From Candidatus Ancillula trichonymphae ImTpAt (GTDB lineage: Bacteria; Actinomycetota; Actinomycetes; Actinomycetales; Bifidobacteriaceae), in the NCBI GenBank assembly GCA_000485475.1, contig AXYY01000086.1, positions 1 to 7,666 of the forward strand: a stretch of 7,666 nucleotides of DNA, in the 5' to 3' direction. Under the pieces are notes generated by a model. The model was given only the letters and a program-made list of their open reading frames with translations. It did not search any database and was not told the DNA's origin. The position numbers and the translations under genes are program-made. This document shows, piece by piece, positions 1-7,374 of the stretch. Within the stretch, counting starts at the first letter, position 1. Each line of letters starts with the position of its first letter.

Positions 1-703
1 TCATCATTACCAGCAAAATCTACGGTGAAGCTTGCTATGATACTCCAAGGGCAGATCCAATATGGGGCGTTTTGATCCAGAGTGTGCCAAGAAAATATGG
101 CTACTTATCAGAGTTAATTGCAAATATGATTGAAGCAGGAATAATAGAATTCAAGGGTAACGCACTAGTTTACAGCGAAGAGTGGAACAAAAAACAGCAA
201 GCAATGCAGTCAGGCGGAATAACGACACCGCACGATTCAACGGAAATCTTGTTCAGACATTGGTGAAGAGAAGTTTTATGAGGGAATTGCCGTAAACAAA
301 GGGCGTGCTGAAACAATTGGGCAACTTAGAATCAAGATCAAGAACTCTGCTGCACACGACACAAGAATGCAGCCAAAGCTCAAGGAGTGGTCAGGGTGTA
401 TGAAGTCCAAAGGTTTCAGTCTTGACTTTCCTCCAATGTCTAAGTTGAACGGTTCAGATGAATTAGACAACAATAACCCTGCGTACGGCACGCATAACGA
501 ACTGCTCGCTGCTCAGGACGCCACTCTGTAAACAGCAAACTGACTTCATCAACTACTGGCATGAAATACTTGATGACGTTGAAAAACAGGCTGTTCAAGA
601 TAATCTACCACTTTTCGAGGCAGAAAAAACCTACAACCAGAAAGTAATCGAGCGCGCCAACGAGATCATCAAGCAGTATGGGTATAGAGTAATAATGTCA
701 TAG
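1..703 (+). pseudogene. Exporter-associated lipoprotein-like protein, 5' partial, frameshifted
   Basis: This is the C-terminal part of a protein whose start lies left of the window. The reading frame opens at position 3, changes near 250 and near 526 (each looks like one extra base), and ends at TAG 701-703. The reconstructed product has an aromatic-rich segment (GEEKFYEG), then WSGCMKSKGF, then DATCKQQTDFINYWHEI, followed by a charged helical tail. The pattern of WSxCM, a second Cys in DxxCK and a Glu/Lys-rich C-terminal helix is what I recall from actinobacterial surface lipoproteins encoded beside adaptor, ABC ATPase and MacB permease genes. That placement fits here, because the adaptor gene starts 20 bases downstream. 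A lipobox cannot be checked because the N-terminus is missing. The first 80 residues are less recognisable than the rest. The family assignment is from motif memory and operon position, with no similarity search behind it. Confidence 0.6.
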
Positions 704-723
704 GTGCGGTTTATAGTGTTTAC

Positions 724-2025
724 ATGTTGAGAAAGATTGTGATGAAGTTCAAGAATATTATGTACGGAGACGGCGAACCTAAGCAGGAAAAAGTCAAGAA
801 ATTGAATAATACTAGGTGGTTGGTAATTCTTGTTGTTGTCGCAGTTGTTTGCACGGGTTTGGGCGCGCTTGCCGGGCACTTCATCATTTCACCTCAACAA
901 CTCAAGATACACAAACAGCACCGCCGAAACCAACTCTGATCACCGAAAAAGTTCAGCTCAAGAAAATTAGAACACAATTATTACGCGCGGAAGTATTGTT
1001 CCTGAAAGTTCCTACTACATTGGTTATGGAGCACTTTCGAAAGAGAGTTCTTTTACGGCTGGTACTGGATACTGACCAACGTGTTTGTAAAAGTTGGTGA
1101 TGAGGTTAATGCTGGTGATGTTGTGGTCGAAGTCTCGGAGCGTCCAGTCATGGTCATGCCCGGTGACATAACGATGTACCGCGATATTACTAGCGGCTGT
1201 TCTGGCAGGCAAGGACGTCAAGCAACTCCAGCAAGTCCTGAACAGTATCGGTTACTACTACGGTGCGATAACTGGTGTTTATGACGGTGCGACTCAAGAT
1301 GCAGTTGGGCGGTTCTACAGAAGTCGTGGCTACGAGCCCAAAACAGTAGATGCAGCGCCCAGTACACCCGCAGGAACTACATTCGGCGCTAATCCAACTG
1401 CCGCTGGTGGCAACGCAGCGCCCGCAGCCAAACTGCCGAAGGTGCCAATTGTACCGAAAACAGAACTGGCGTTCGTCAAGCAGATGCCAACACATGTAAC
1501 AGATGTTGAAATGATGTTGGCTACCTACCCCATTCCGCAGACCTTAGTTGTTTTAGCACCGTCTGCTTGAAGATTGACGTTCTGGTTCCTAGTGATCAGT
1601 CCAAGTTCGTGCATACGGATAGCGTTGCTGATATTTACTTGGCTGATGATAACGCGTGGTCAAGGGTAAAGTTGCGCAAGTGGTTGAACAAGAACAGGAT
1701 TCTTCCAAGAAAGGTGAGGACTTGAAGAACGTTAAGTTTGCTATTCTACCAGATGCACCATTCAACTTCTCACTCGCGGGGAAGAATGTTAAGGTGGTGT
1801 TTGTTACTCTGCTAGCACGCCTACTAAGGTTCTGACGGTTCCGCTGGGTGCGATTTCTTCTCAAGTTCTTCGGGTGATGCTTATGTGGTTAAGATTGTCG
1901 AAAATGACACACCATGACGCACGTTGGAGTCAAGGCTGGAGTTTCTGGTAATGGACTTGTTTGAAGTAACACCAAACGCGAACGCTTCGCTAAAACAAGA
2001 TGACAAAGTTCTAATCGGTAGGTAA
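724..2025 (+). pseudogene. Membrane fusion (adaptor) protein with peptidoglycan-binding domain, multiply frameshifted
   Basis: This is the periplasmic-adaptor (HlyD/MacA-like) subunit of the exporter. The N-terminus has a short basic cytoplasmic segment, then one membrane helix (LVILVVVAVVCTGLGALAGHF). Next come a biotinyl/lipoyl-like hairpin containing TNVFVKVGDEVNAGDVV, a peptidoglycan-binding motif (KDVKQLQQVLNSIGYYYG then GVYDGATQDAVGRFY), an Ala/Pro-rich linker, a beta-barrel part (KIDVLVPSDQSKF), and a C-terminal segment (VGVKAGVSGNGLVEVTP) typical of the end of these adaptors. About ten frame changes are needed, near 905, 970, 1073, 1205, 1566, 1657, 1808, 1862, 1915 and 1960; most look like one lost base, with one extra T at 1960-1962. 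ATG 724 is the best start, and ATG 742 is possible. The stop TAA is two bases before the ATPase start codon. No full-length product can be made without recoding. Confidence 0.85.
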
Positions 2026-2027
2026 TT

Positions 2028-2713
2028 ATGCCGTTATTGAAATTGCAGGACATCAACAAGATTTATACCCGTCAACATCGCCCGTTAACGCGCTGAAAAA
2101 TGTCAGCCTCGAGGTGGAAGAGGGTGAATTTATTGCAATTGTGGGGCCATCTGGTTCTGGCAAGTCGACGCTGCTGAACATTCTGGGGTTGCTGGACGCT
2201 CCAACTAGCGGCAGTTTTATGTTCTGGATGATGTGAAAACTGAGACCCTGAATTTACAGGAGTGGACTAGACTTCGCGGGTCCAAGATCGGATTCGTCTT
2301 CCAGTCTTTTCATCTGCTGACTAGTAAAACCATTTTAGAGAATGTTGCGCTAGCAGGAATGTGTATACTGGCGTTCCAAAAGCCGCACGTTTCGAGCGCT
2401 CGAACGATGCAGTTGAGAAAGTTGGACTAGGACATCGTCGCGATTTTCTACCTAATAGGCTGTCTGGTGGAAAAAAGCAACGGGTGGCGGTTGCGCGTGC
2501 ACTTTCTAGACAACTGCGACTACTGCTCTGTAAATGAACCAACTGGCAACCTGGATTCGGTTACAGCTGCTGAAATTGAGGGGTTGCTGCACGAAATGAA
2601 CAGGGCGCGGGCTTGACAATAATTGTGGTGACGCACAACGAGGAACTTGCAGAACGCTGCAACAGAATTATTCGTGTGCGCGCGCGCGAGATGGTGAGGT
2701 GTCCAGTGAATAA
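2028..2713 (+). pseudogene. MacB/LolD-type ABC transporter ATPase, frameshifted, with altered signature and Walker B residues
   Basis: This is the nucleotide-binding subunit that would power the exporter from the cytoplasmic face. Reconstructed motifs in order are Walker A GPSGSGKST (2144-2170), Q-loop GFVFQSFHLL (about 2290-2319), signature LSGGKKQRVAVARAL (about 2460-2504), Walker B with D-loop LLLC-N-EPTGNLDS (about 2523-2559) and switch histidine VVTH (2625-2636). Six frame changes lie near 2073, 2218, 2362, 2533, 2608 and 2685. Two fit loss or gain in a homopolymer, and two lie in CG-rich dinucleotide runs. The invariant Gln of LSGGQ reads Lys, and the Walker B Asp reads Asn if one extra A at 2532-2534 is removed. 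The remaining protein matches the family along its whole length of about 230 residues. The stop TAA 2711-2713 is the frame-restored end (DGEVSSE). Confidence 0.88.
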
Positions 2714-2742
2714 ACCAGAAGTTAAGTAATGCATATGCTGAA

Positions 2743-4133
2743 ATGCAAACAGCACCTGATGAATTCTCGTGCCAGTTGTGCACACTGCTCCCGCACAAAC
2801 TTCTAAGTTCTGGTATAAGTATTTCCAGCGCCAGAAAAGTGCGAGTGCATTGGACATCATCATGGAGGCGATTTTTTCAGTTGCATCTGAGAAGTTGCGC
2901 ACGATGCTCACCATGCTTGGAACAATTCTAGGTGTTGGCTTGTTCGTTGCGATTATGGGGCTCGGCTCAACAGCAAATGGTCAGATTGCTCGCGGATTTG
3001 ATGAACTGCAAGCAACTCACATCACAGTTACTGATATTGCGACCAAGAATGGACAGAAACCTGGCTACAACTTCTCTGATGATGCGCAGAGCCGTATTGA
3101 GAAACTCAATGGCGTTAGGGCCGCAGGAGTGTTTTATAATGTCAACCTCAATACTGATTTAGCTGGTGCAAAAAAACAGCGATCGGTAAGTGTCCAGCAG
3201 TTGATAATTCAGAGAATGCCGCGTCTGCACTGAGTGTTTATGCGGGCAGATGGCGGCGCGCTCACAGCTGCAAATGTGCACGTTGCAAGTGGTGTAAACC
3301 TGAACGATGTCTACAACCGGAGCAAAGCCACACAGGTGGCAGTTCTCGGTTCAATTGCGGCGAACAAACTGGGGGATTACGTCCGTCGCGCTGAATCCAA
3401 CCGTCTTCATCGACAACCGTAATTACACCGTAGTTGGAATTATTGATGAACTTCATGAAAATTTGGCGCAACTGAATAACGCAATCATCATCCCGATACA
3501 AACTGCTCTTATGACGTACGGATTGCCGACGAACCTGAATCCGGCGCAGATGTTGGTTCAAACTGATCTTGGTGCGGCCCCAAGCTCATTTCGATTCAGG
3601 CGCGGTATGCATTGTGATCAGACAATCCTGATCTACTACTTAGCCAACGAGCCGCCTGATTGGTCAACTGCGACCACTGGTGTGAGTGTGACCACATCAG
3701 TCAATTCTCTACTGCTAATACTGTCCGTTATCGCCCTGATCATCGGCGGTAACACCACTCTAGTTTCTGTCCTGGAGCGCAAGGGCGAAATTGGACTACG
3801 GTTATTAGCACTAGGGCTAAGCAGATTCATGTGTGCTCTCAGTTTCTGCTCGAGTCCGTCTTTCTTGGAGTAATAGGTGCAACACTGGAAACGCACTGGG
3901 ATTGTCTGCCGTGCTGGTGGGCTCGGTGTACAACCAGTGGATTCCTGTAATTGAATCATTGTGGCTGTTTCTTGCACCACTTGTTGGCATTGTCATAGGT
4001 ATTTTAGTAGGGCCTACCCCGCGCCGCATATCGAACCACCAAAATTACACCAAGAGGCGCACTCAGCGAGGCATTTAGCGCCGCACCTGCACTGAACCAA
4101 AGGGATGGGACCTCCACTTCTGGTATAATGTAG
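2743..4133 (+). pseudogene. MacB/FtsX-family ABC permease, multiply frameshifted
   Basis: This is the membrane subunit of the exporter, with the MacB layout: one N-terminal helix (MLTMLGTILGVGLFVAIMGLG), a large extracytoplasmic domain, then three C-terminal helices (about 3700-3750, 3830-3930 and 3950-4014) and a YPA plus RIEP-like tail. The longest unbroken stretch runs about 2769-3190. About ten frame changes are needed, near 2765, 3190, 3245, 3373 (five Gs where four fit), 3578, 3649, 3826, 3883, 4013 and 4058. There is also an in-frame TGA at 3615-3617. The family motif GGIGIxN before TLVSVLERKGEIGLR has lost about four residues at 3750/3751, an in-frame deletion. ATG 2743 is the likeliest start, 29 bases after the ATPase stop. 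The frame-restored end is TAG 4131-4133, two bases before miaB, so the degraded tail overlaps the miaB promoter. Confidence 0.86.
4121..4129 (+). promoter_or_regulatory. Extended -10 promoter for leaderless miaB transcript
   Basis: TGGTATAAT is a perfect TATAAT (4124-4129) with the TGN extension. The expected start point, about seven bases after the hexamer, falls on the A of the miaB ATG at 4136. No Shine-Dalgarno sequence precedes that ATG, and no good -35 is seen about 17 bases upstream (4101-4106 reads AGGGAT). This combination suggests a leaderless mRNA, which is common in Actinobacteria. The box sits inside the last codons of the dead permease gene. Confidence 0.72.
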
Positions 4134-4135
4134 TC

Positions 4136-5479
4136 ATGAAAACTTACTATGTTCAAACTTTGGGTTGTCAGATGAACGAGCACGATTCTGAGCGAATTGC
4201 TGGTGTGCTCGAGGGCATGGGTTACAAACCGACTACCCTAGATGCGGCACTGAACGGAGAAGTTGATGTTTTTGCGATCAACACCTGTGCGGTTCGTGAA
4301 AATGCGGCGAACAAGCTCTACGGCCATCTTGGACAACTTGCGAAGCAAAAACGGCTGAACCCGAAGATACAGATAGCAGTTGGTGGGTGCTTGGCGCAGA
4401 AAGATAAAGAGCAGATGGTTGCCCGAGCACCTTGGGTTGATGTTGTCTTCGGTACGCACAATCTACACGGATTGCCTGAACTACTCAAAAAGGCCGCACA
4501 AACTAGCACCGTACAAGTTGAGATTCTGCCACAACTAGTGCAGTTTCCGTCAAATCTTCAGCCCGTGCGCAAGACCAACTATTCAGCCTGGATTTCGATC
4601 TCGATGGGTTGTAACAACACCTGCACATTCTGCATCGTGCCGTTTCTGCGCGGACGAGAAAGGGACAGGAAACCGCATGAAATTCTTGATGAAGTGAAAA
4701 CTGCGGTTGAAAATGGTGCTAGTGAAGTAATTCTTCTGGGGCAGAATGTTAACAGTTATGGTGCGGAATTTGGAGACAGAAACGCGTTTGCCAAACTACT
4801 GCGCGCGTGCGGCAAACTGGAATCTGCTGGCCTCAAGCGCGTTAGATTTACTTCACCTCATCCTGCGGCTTTTACTGATACTGTTCTTCATGCGATGTGC
4901 GAGACTAGTAATGTCATGCCAACTTTGCACATGCCGCTGCAATCTGGTTCAGACCGTATTCTGCGCCTCATGCGTAGGAGTTATCGAGCAAATTCGTTTC
5001 TGAAAACACTAGAAAAGGTGCGCACCTTAATTCCGGAAGTTGCCATTACTACTGACATAATCGTAGGTTTTCCGGATGAAACTGAGGAAGATTTTGAACA
5101 AACACTTGCTGTTATAAAAGAGGCGCAGTTTAGTTCCGCGTATACATTTCAGTATTCAATTCGACCGGGAACTGTGGCTGCAACGATGCCGAATCAGATT
5201 CCAAAACCGGTGGTTCAGCGTCGCTTCGAGAAGTTGTTGGCTATTCAGGAAGAAATTACTTTGTCCCAGCAGAAGGTGCAACTTGGCAAGAGGGTTTCTG
5301 TGATGATTTCGGTTTATCAACACAGAAAAGATGATCAATTAGGGCGACTTTCAGGCACTAGTGAGGACGGACGGCTCGTTCACATTGATTCCTCTAGTCT
5401 TAATGCTGAGCCTGGTGAAATTGTGCAGGTCAATATTACGAAAGCAACTCCATATTATCTGGTTGGAAGTGCGGCATAA
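4136..5479 (+). CDS. miaB: tRNA-2-methylthio-N6-dimethylallyladenosine synthase
   Basis: MiaB is a radical-SAM methylthiotransferase that converts i6A37 to ms2i6A37 in tRNAs reading codons that start with U. The 447-residue product is complete and close to family length. The N-terminal UPF0004 domain carries the three ligands of the auxiliary iron-sulfur cluster, Cys11 (TLGCQMN), Cys51 (NTCAVREN) and Cys85 (GGCLAQ). The radical-SAM motif is C159-x3-C163-x2-C166 (CNNTCTFC). A TRAM RNA-binding domain occupies roughly the last 65 residues. ATG 4136 fits the usual N-terminus (MKTYYVQTLGCQMN); it has no ribosome binding site and coincides with the predicted transcription start. The gene is undamaged although it follows four wrecked genes. 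miaA begins six bases after its stop, so the two probably share one transcript. Confidence 0.97.
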   Translation: MKTYYVQTLGCQMNEHDSERIAGVLEGMGYKPTTLDAALNGEVDVFAINTCAVRENAANKLYGHLGQLAKQKRLNPKIQIAVGGCLAQKDKEQMVARAPWVDVVFGTHNLHGLPELLKKAAQTSTVQVEILPQLVQFPSNLQPVRKTNYSAWISISMGCNNTCTFCIVPFLRGRERDRKPHEILDEVKTAVENGASEVILLGQNVNSYGAEFGDRNAFAKLLRACGKLESAGLKRVRFTSPHPAAFTDTVLHAMCETSNVMPTLHMPLQSGSDRILRLMRRSYRANSFLKTLEKVRTLIPEVAITTDIIVGFPDETEEDFEQTLAVIKEAQFSSAYTFQYSIRPGTVAATMPNQIPKPVVQRRFEKLLAIQEEITLSQQKVQLGKRVSVMISVYQHRKDDQLGRLSGTSEDGRLVHIDSSSLNAEPGEIVQVNITKATPYYLVGSAA

Positions 5480-5485
5480 AACACC

Positions 5486-6460
5486 ATGAGTTTGGAAAAT
5501 CTTGGGGTGCATAATTATCTAGAGCACGCACTACAACTAGTCTTGGACGAGCACCCGCAGATTCTGGCGGTAGTTGGTCCAACTGCAACTGGAAAGTCGC
5601 AACTTGCAATAAATTTGGCTGTGGAACTGAAGGAGTACGGTATTGATGCGGATATTGTTAATGCGGATGCGTTTTCGCGCTACAAGTTGCTGAACATCGC
5701 AGTTGCCAAAGTGCCGCTTGCAGTTCGCGAAACACTTGAGAAGGATTATCAGATCAAGCATTATCAGGTGGACGTTGTTGACCCGGAAATTACTACAACC
5801 GCTGCTGAATACAAGCAAAGTGCTACTCAAGACATTGCAACTATTCGCAGTTCGGGGCACTTGCCAATTGTTTGTGGCGGTTCTGGACTGTATTTGCGCG
5901 TTCTACTGGATAACTTCAAGTTTCAGGCAACTAATTCGGCTGTGCGTAGCAAGTTAGAAGAGGAGTTGAAATCTGCGGGTGTTGAGGCGCTGTATGCGCG
6001 CCTGGAGAAAAAAAATCCTAAAACGGCTCGAACACTAGACCCGCAGAATACTCGTCGAATTGTGCGCGCCCTCGAGGTCATCGAGCTTTCTAGTGAAGAT
6101 TATCGGCGAACTCTTCCTGAGTACACCTATGTGAACGGGCGAACTCTTCAGCTGTTCGTGGACTACCCTACTGCTATGCTTGACGAAAGAGTTGTTAAGC
6201 GGCTGGACAAGATGCGTGCTTCGAACCTGTTGCAAGAAACTCTAAACTTGGAACCGCACTTGGGTCCAACTGCGCGCAAGGCAATCGGCTATCCTGAAAT
6301 GTTATCGTATATTCATGGTGACGCATGTCCAGCAACTGGCAAAAAAATGACTCTTGAGAATGCGTTCACTATGATCGAAACACACACCAAGCGGCTGATT
6401 CGAAGACAAAGGAGCTGGTTTTTGCGCGACCCTAGACTTGTCTTTTTGCAGGACAATTGA
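5486..6460 (+). CDS. miaA: tRNA dimethylallyltransferase
   Basis: MiaA transfers a dimethylallyl group from DMAPP to N6 of A37 in tRNA, making the substrate for MiaB. The 324-residue product is full length. Visible motifs are P-loop GPTATGKS (residues 31-38), the catalytic Asp region VNADAF (Asp61), CGGSGLYLR, DPQNTRRIVRALEVIEL, ARKAIGYPEM and the C-terminal KRLIRRQRSWFLRDP. One segment is unusual: where the family normally has GMDIGTAK after DSxxxY, this protein reads LLNIAVAK (residues 68-75), so a Gly, an Asp and a Thr near the substrate pocket are replaced. The rest looks normal and the frame is clean, so I take it as functional but diverged there. No Shine-Dalgarno sequence sits at a useful distance; with a six-base gap from miaB, translation may be coupled. 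The stop lies six bases from the end of the convergent HNH gene. Confidence 0.95.
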   Translation: MSLENLGVHNYLEHALQLVLDEHPQILAVVGPTATGKSQLAINLAVELKEYGIDADIVNADAFSRYKLLNIAVAKVPLAVRETLEKDYQIKHYQVDVVDPEITTTAAEYKQSATQDIATIRSSGHLPIVCGGSGLYLRVLLDNFKFQATNSAVRSKLEEELKSAGVEALYARLEKKNPKTARTLDPQNTRRIVRALEVIELSSEDYRRTLPEYTYVNGRTLQLFVDYPTAMLDERVVKRLDKMRASNLLQETLNLEPHLGPTARKAIGYPEMLSYIHGDACPATGKKMTLENAFTMIETHTKRLIRRQRSWFLRDPRLVFLQDN

Positions 6461-6466
6461 CAAACT

Positions 6467-7165
6467 TCACTTTTTGCAATCTGCTAGAGTGTCCCTGATG
6501 ATGGTGTAATCAGCAGGTGATAAAGATATTTAGTACTCCTTAGCAAGTATCATGCCACTTTTCAGAGTATTCACAACGATAATTCTGGGTTTGGTGGGTA
6601 GTACTTCGATACTCCATTGTCACCTTTCTTACGATTCTCACTGGAAGAAACGGGAGGATATAGACACCTTTGCTCATGGCGTTCAGGCTCGCACCACATG
6701 AGCGTTTCTTTTCAGCACTCCAGTGATGTCCACCGTGTTCGTTGACATATTTCAGGGGGATGATGTGATCAATGTCAATGTCATTCTCCGTGCCATCGTC
6801 ACCATTGTAAGGGTTACCAGTAAAAACCTTTCCTGTATAAGGGTCATTCCACGAGCCATACTTTACCGGTGCAGTCCGTTCGATCCAAAAGTTACTGGAA
6901 CTAATGAGGTCTTTGTTAAAATTCTTGACCTGATATCACATCCACTACCAACGCTCCAACTATCTTGATATTCCTGGCGGCTGTAGGCCACATTTTCAGG
7001 TTCGCTAATCGTAATGCCTGACATCAGTTCGTCATTTTGATTACTTGTGACTTGCGCTTCTTGTTCATGTGACGTAAGCGAAGATACACCAGCACCAACA
7101 CCAGTAACGCCAACTAGTAAACATGCGGCTACTAGAACTTTTTTTCTTAACTTCAACTTCGCCAT
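6467..7165 (-). pseudogene. Secreted HNH endonuclease-family protein, frameshifted
   Basis: The start is ATG at 7165-7163. The N-terminus is a clear signal peptide: MAKLKLRKK, a hydrophobic core, then small residues, so export is predicted. Reconstructed across frames it continues GSGCDIRSRILTKDL, then SWNDPYTGKVFTGN, the HNH core DIDIDHIIPLKYVNEH with HHWSAEKK, the Asn motif ENRKKGD, YYPPNPE and RCEYSEKWHDTC, ending SPADYTIIRDTLADCKK. This order matches the secreted HNH/DUF1524-like proteins frequent in Actinobacteria, at about 230 codons. Frame breaks lie near 6915 (one base lost), somewhere in 6650-6700, near 6582 (one extra T) and near 6542 (one extra T). A stop at 6532-6530 probably replaces Lys. 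The block after EKKRS, which should hold the conserved Asn-Asp-Pro-Leu-Asn stretch, is hard to align. The catalytic His and Asn are still present, so the loss is recent. Confidence 0.8.
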
Positions 7166-7171
7166 AACGAA

Positions 7172-7176
7172 CTTCC
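7172..7176 (-). promoter_or_regulatory. Ribosome binding site of HNH gene
   Basis: On the minus strand GGAAG stands six bases before ATG 7165. It fixes the start at MAKLKLRKK, which begins a proper signal peptide, and argues against the ATG seven codons upstream that overlaps the -10 box. Confidence 0.7.
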
Positions 7177-7184
7177 AAGTATAC

Positions 7185-7190
7185 ATTATA
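7185..7190 (-). promoter_or_regulatory. -10 box of HNH gene promoter
   Basis: The minus strand reads a perfect TATAAT 19 bases before the start codon, giving a short leader of about 12 bases that contains the GGAAG site. The -35 is weak (TTCGTG with 17-base spacing, about 7208-7213). The promoter is intact although the gene is broken. Confidence 0.6.
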
Positions 7191-7239
7191 CACTATTTTA
7201 GTCTACGCACGAAGTTGTAAATTTGGTGAACAACTGATT

Positions 7240-7265
7240 ACTTTTCCTTTTTATAACTTTTCCTT
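7240..7265 (+). repeat. 10-bp direct repeat, 16-bp period, abutting a promoter
   Basis: ACTTTTCCTT occurs at 7240-7249 and again at 7256-7265. The second copy runs into the -35 hexamer of the + strand promoter at 7264. Tandem sites at this place and spacing resemble a regulator binding site, but a T-rich coincidence is possible. No regulator gene is in view. Confidence 0.4.
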
Positions 7266-7292
7266 GATAAAATGGTGGATTTGTGGTATAAA
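7264..7292 (+). promoter_or_regulatory. Near-consensus sigma70-type promoter with extended -10
   Basis: TTGATA (7264-7269), a 17-base spacer, then TATAAA (7287-7292) preceded by TGG. Each hexamer is one base from consensus and the spacing is ideal. Transcription would start near 7299 and run right, where no + strand protein gene follows. It reads away from the HNH gene and toward the minus-strand ORFs. Confidence 0.6.
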
Positions 7293-7298
7293 CACGGG

Positions 7299-7370
7299 GT
7301 TGATACTTCAAGGTCCGTTGCCGAGTAGAATATAACCAGAAAGGTGATGAAGTGCTTTGGGGCATTTTTT
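7299..7370 (+). ncRNA. Candidate short transcript with alternative hairpins
   Basis: This is the sequence between the promoter at 7264-7292 and the T run at 7365-7370. ACTTCA (7305-7310) can pair with TGAAGT (7348-7353), enclosing a small ACC-AGAAA-GGT hairpin (7335-7345). TGAAGT also overlaps the left arm of a terminator-like hairpin (7350-7367), so the two folds exclude each other, as in an attenuator. I recognise no known RNA family. With no + strand gene after it, it could be a small RNA or a remnant leader. Read by eye only; no folding energy was computed. Confidence 0.35.
7350..7370 (+). terminator. Weak intrinsic terminator-like hairpin
   Basis: Stem AAGTGC (7350-7355) pairs with GCATTT (7362-7367, one G-T pair) around loop TTTGGG, and the T run continues to 7370. 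The stem is short and the right arm uses half of the T run, so strength is doubtful. On the minus strand no T run follows it. Confidence 0.4.
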
Positions 7371-7374
7371 GTTT

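Larger units (their letters stand above)
7166..7374. other. Intergenic region without a supported protein gene
   Basis: It holds the HNH promoter and ribosome binding site on the minus strand, and the direct repeat, strong promoter and hairpin region on the plus strand. The only + strand ORF in the predicted transcript is 11 codons (7347-7382) with a purine-rich sequence too close to its ATG, so I do not call it. Confidence 0.6.

Noticed and set aside
2520..2914. Long minus-strand ORFs opposite the ATPase and permease start
   Set aside because: They lie antisense to recognisable ABC transporter motifs, have no ribosome binding site or recognisable domain, and exist only because the sense frames are broken.
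3615..3617. TGA read as Trp (alternative genetic code)
   Set aside because: miaB and miaA encode Trp with TGG, and miaA ends in TGA at the expected family length. The permease position is not a usual Trp.
1..4133. Programmed frameshifting or another recoding system in the exporter genes
   Set aside because: Breaks are too many, go in both directions, share no slippery motif, and come with substitutions and an in-frame deletion at conserved sites.
6438..6478. Terminator between miaA and the HNH gene
   Set aside because: Only a 5-bp TTGTC/GACAA stem without a following T run and a 9-bp direct repeat CTTTTTGCA are seen, which is too weak to call.
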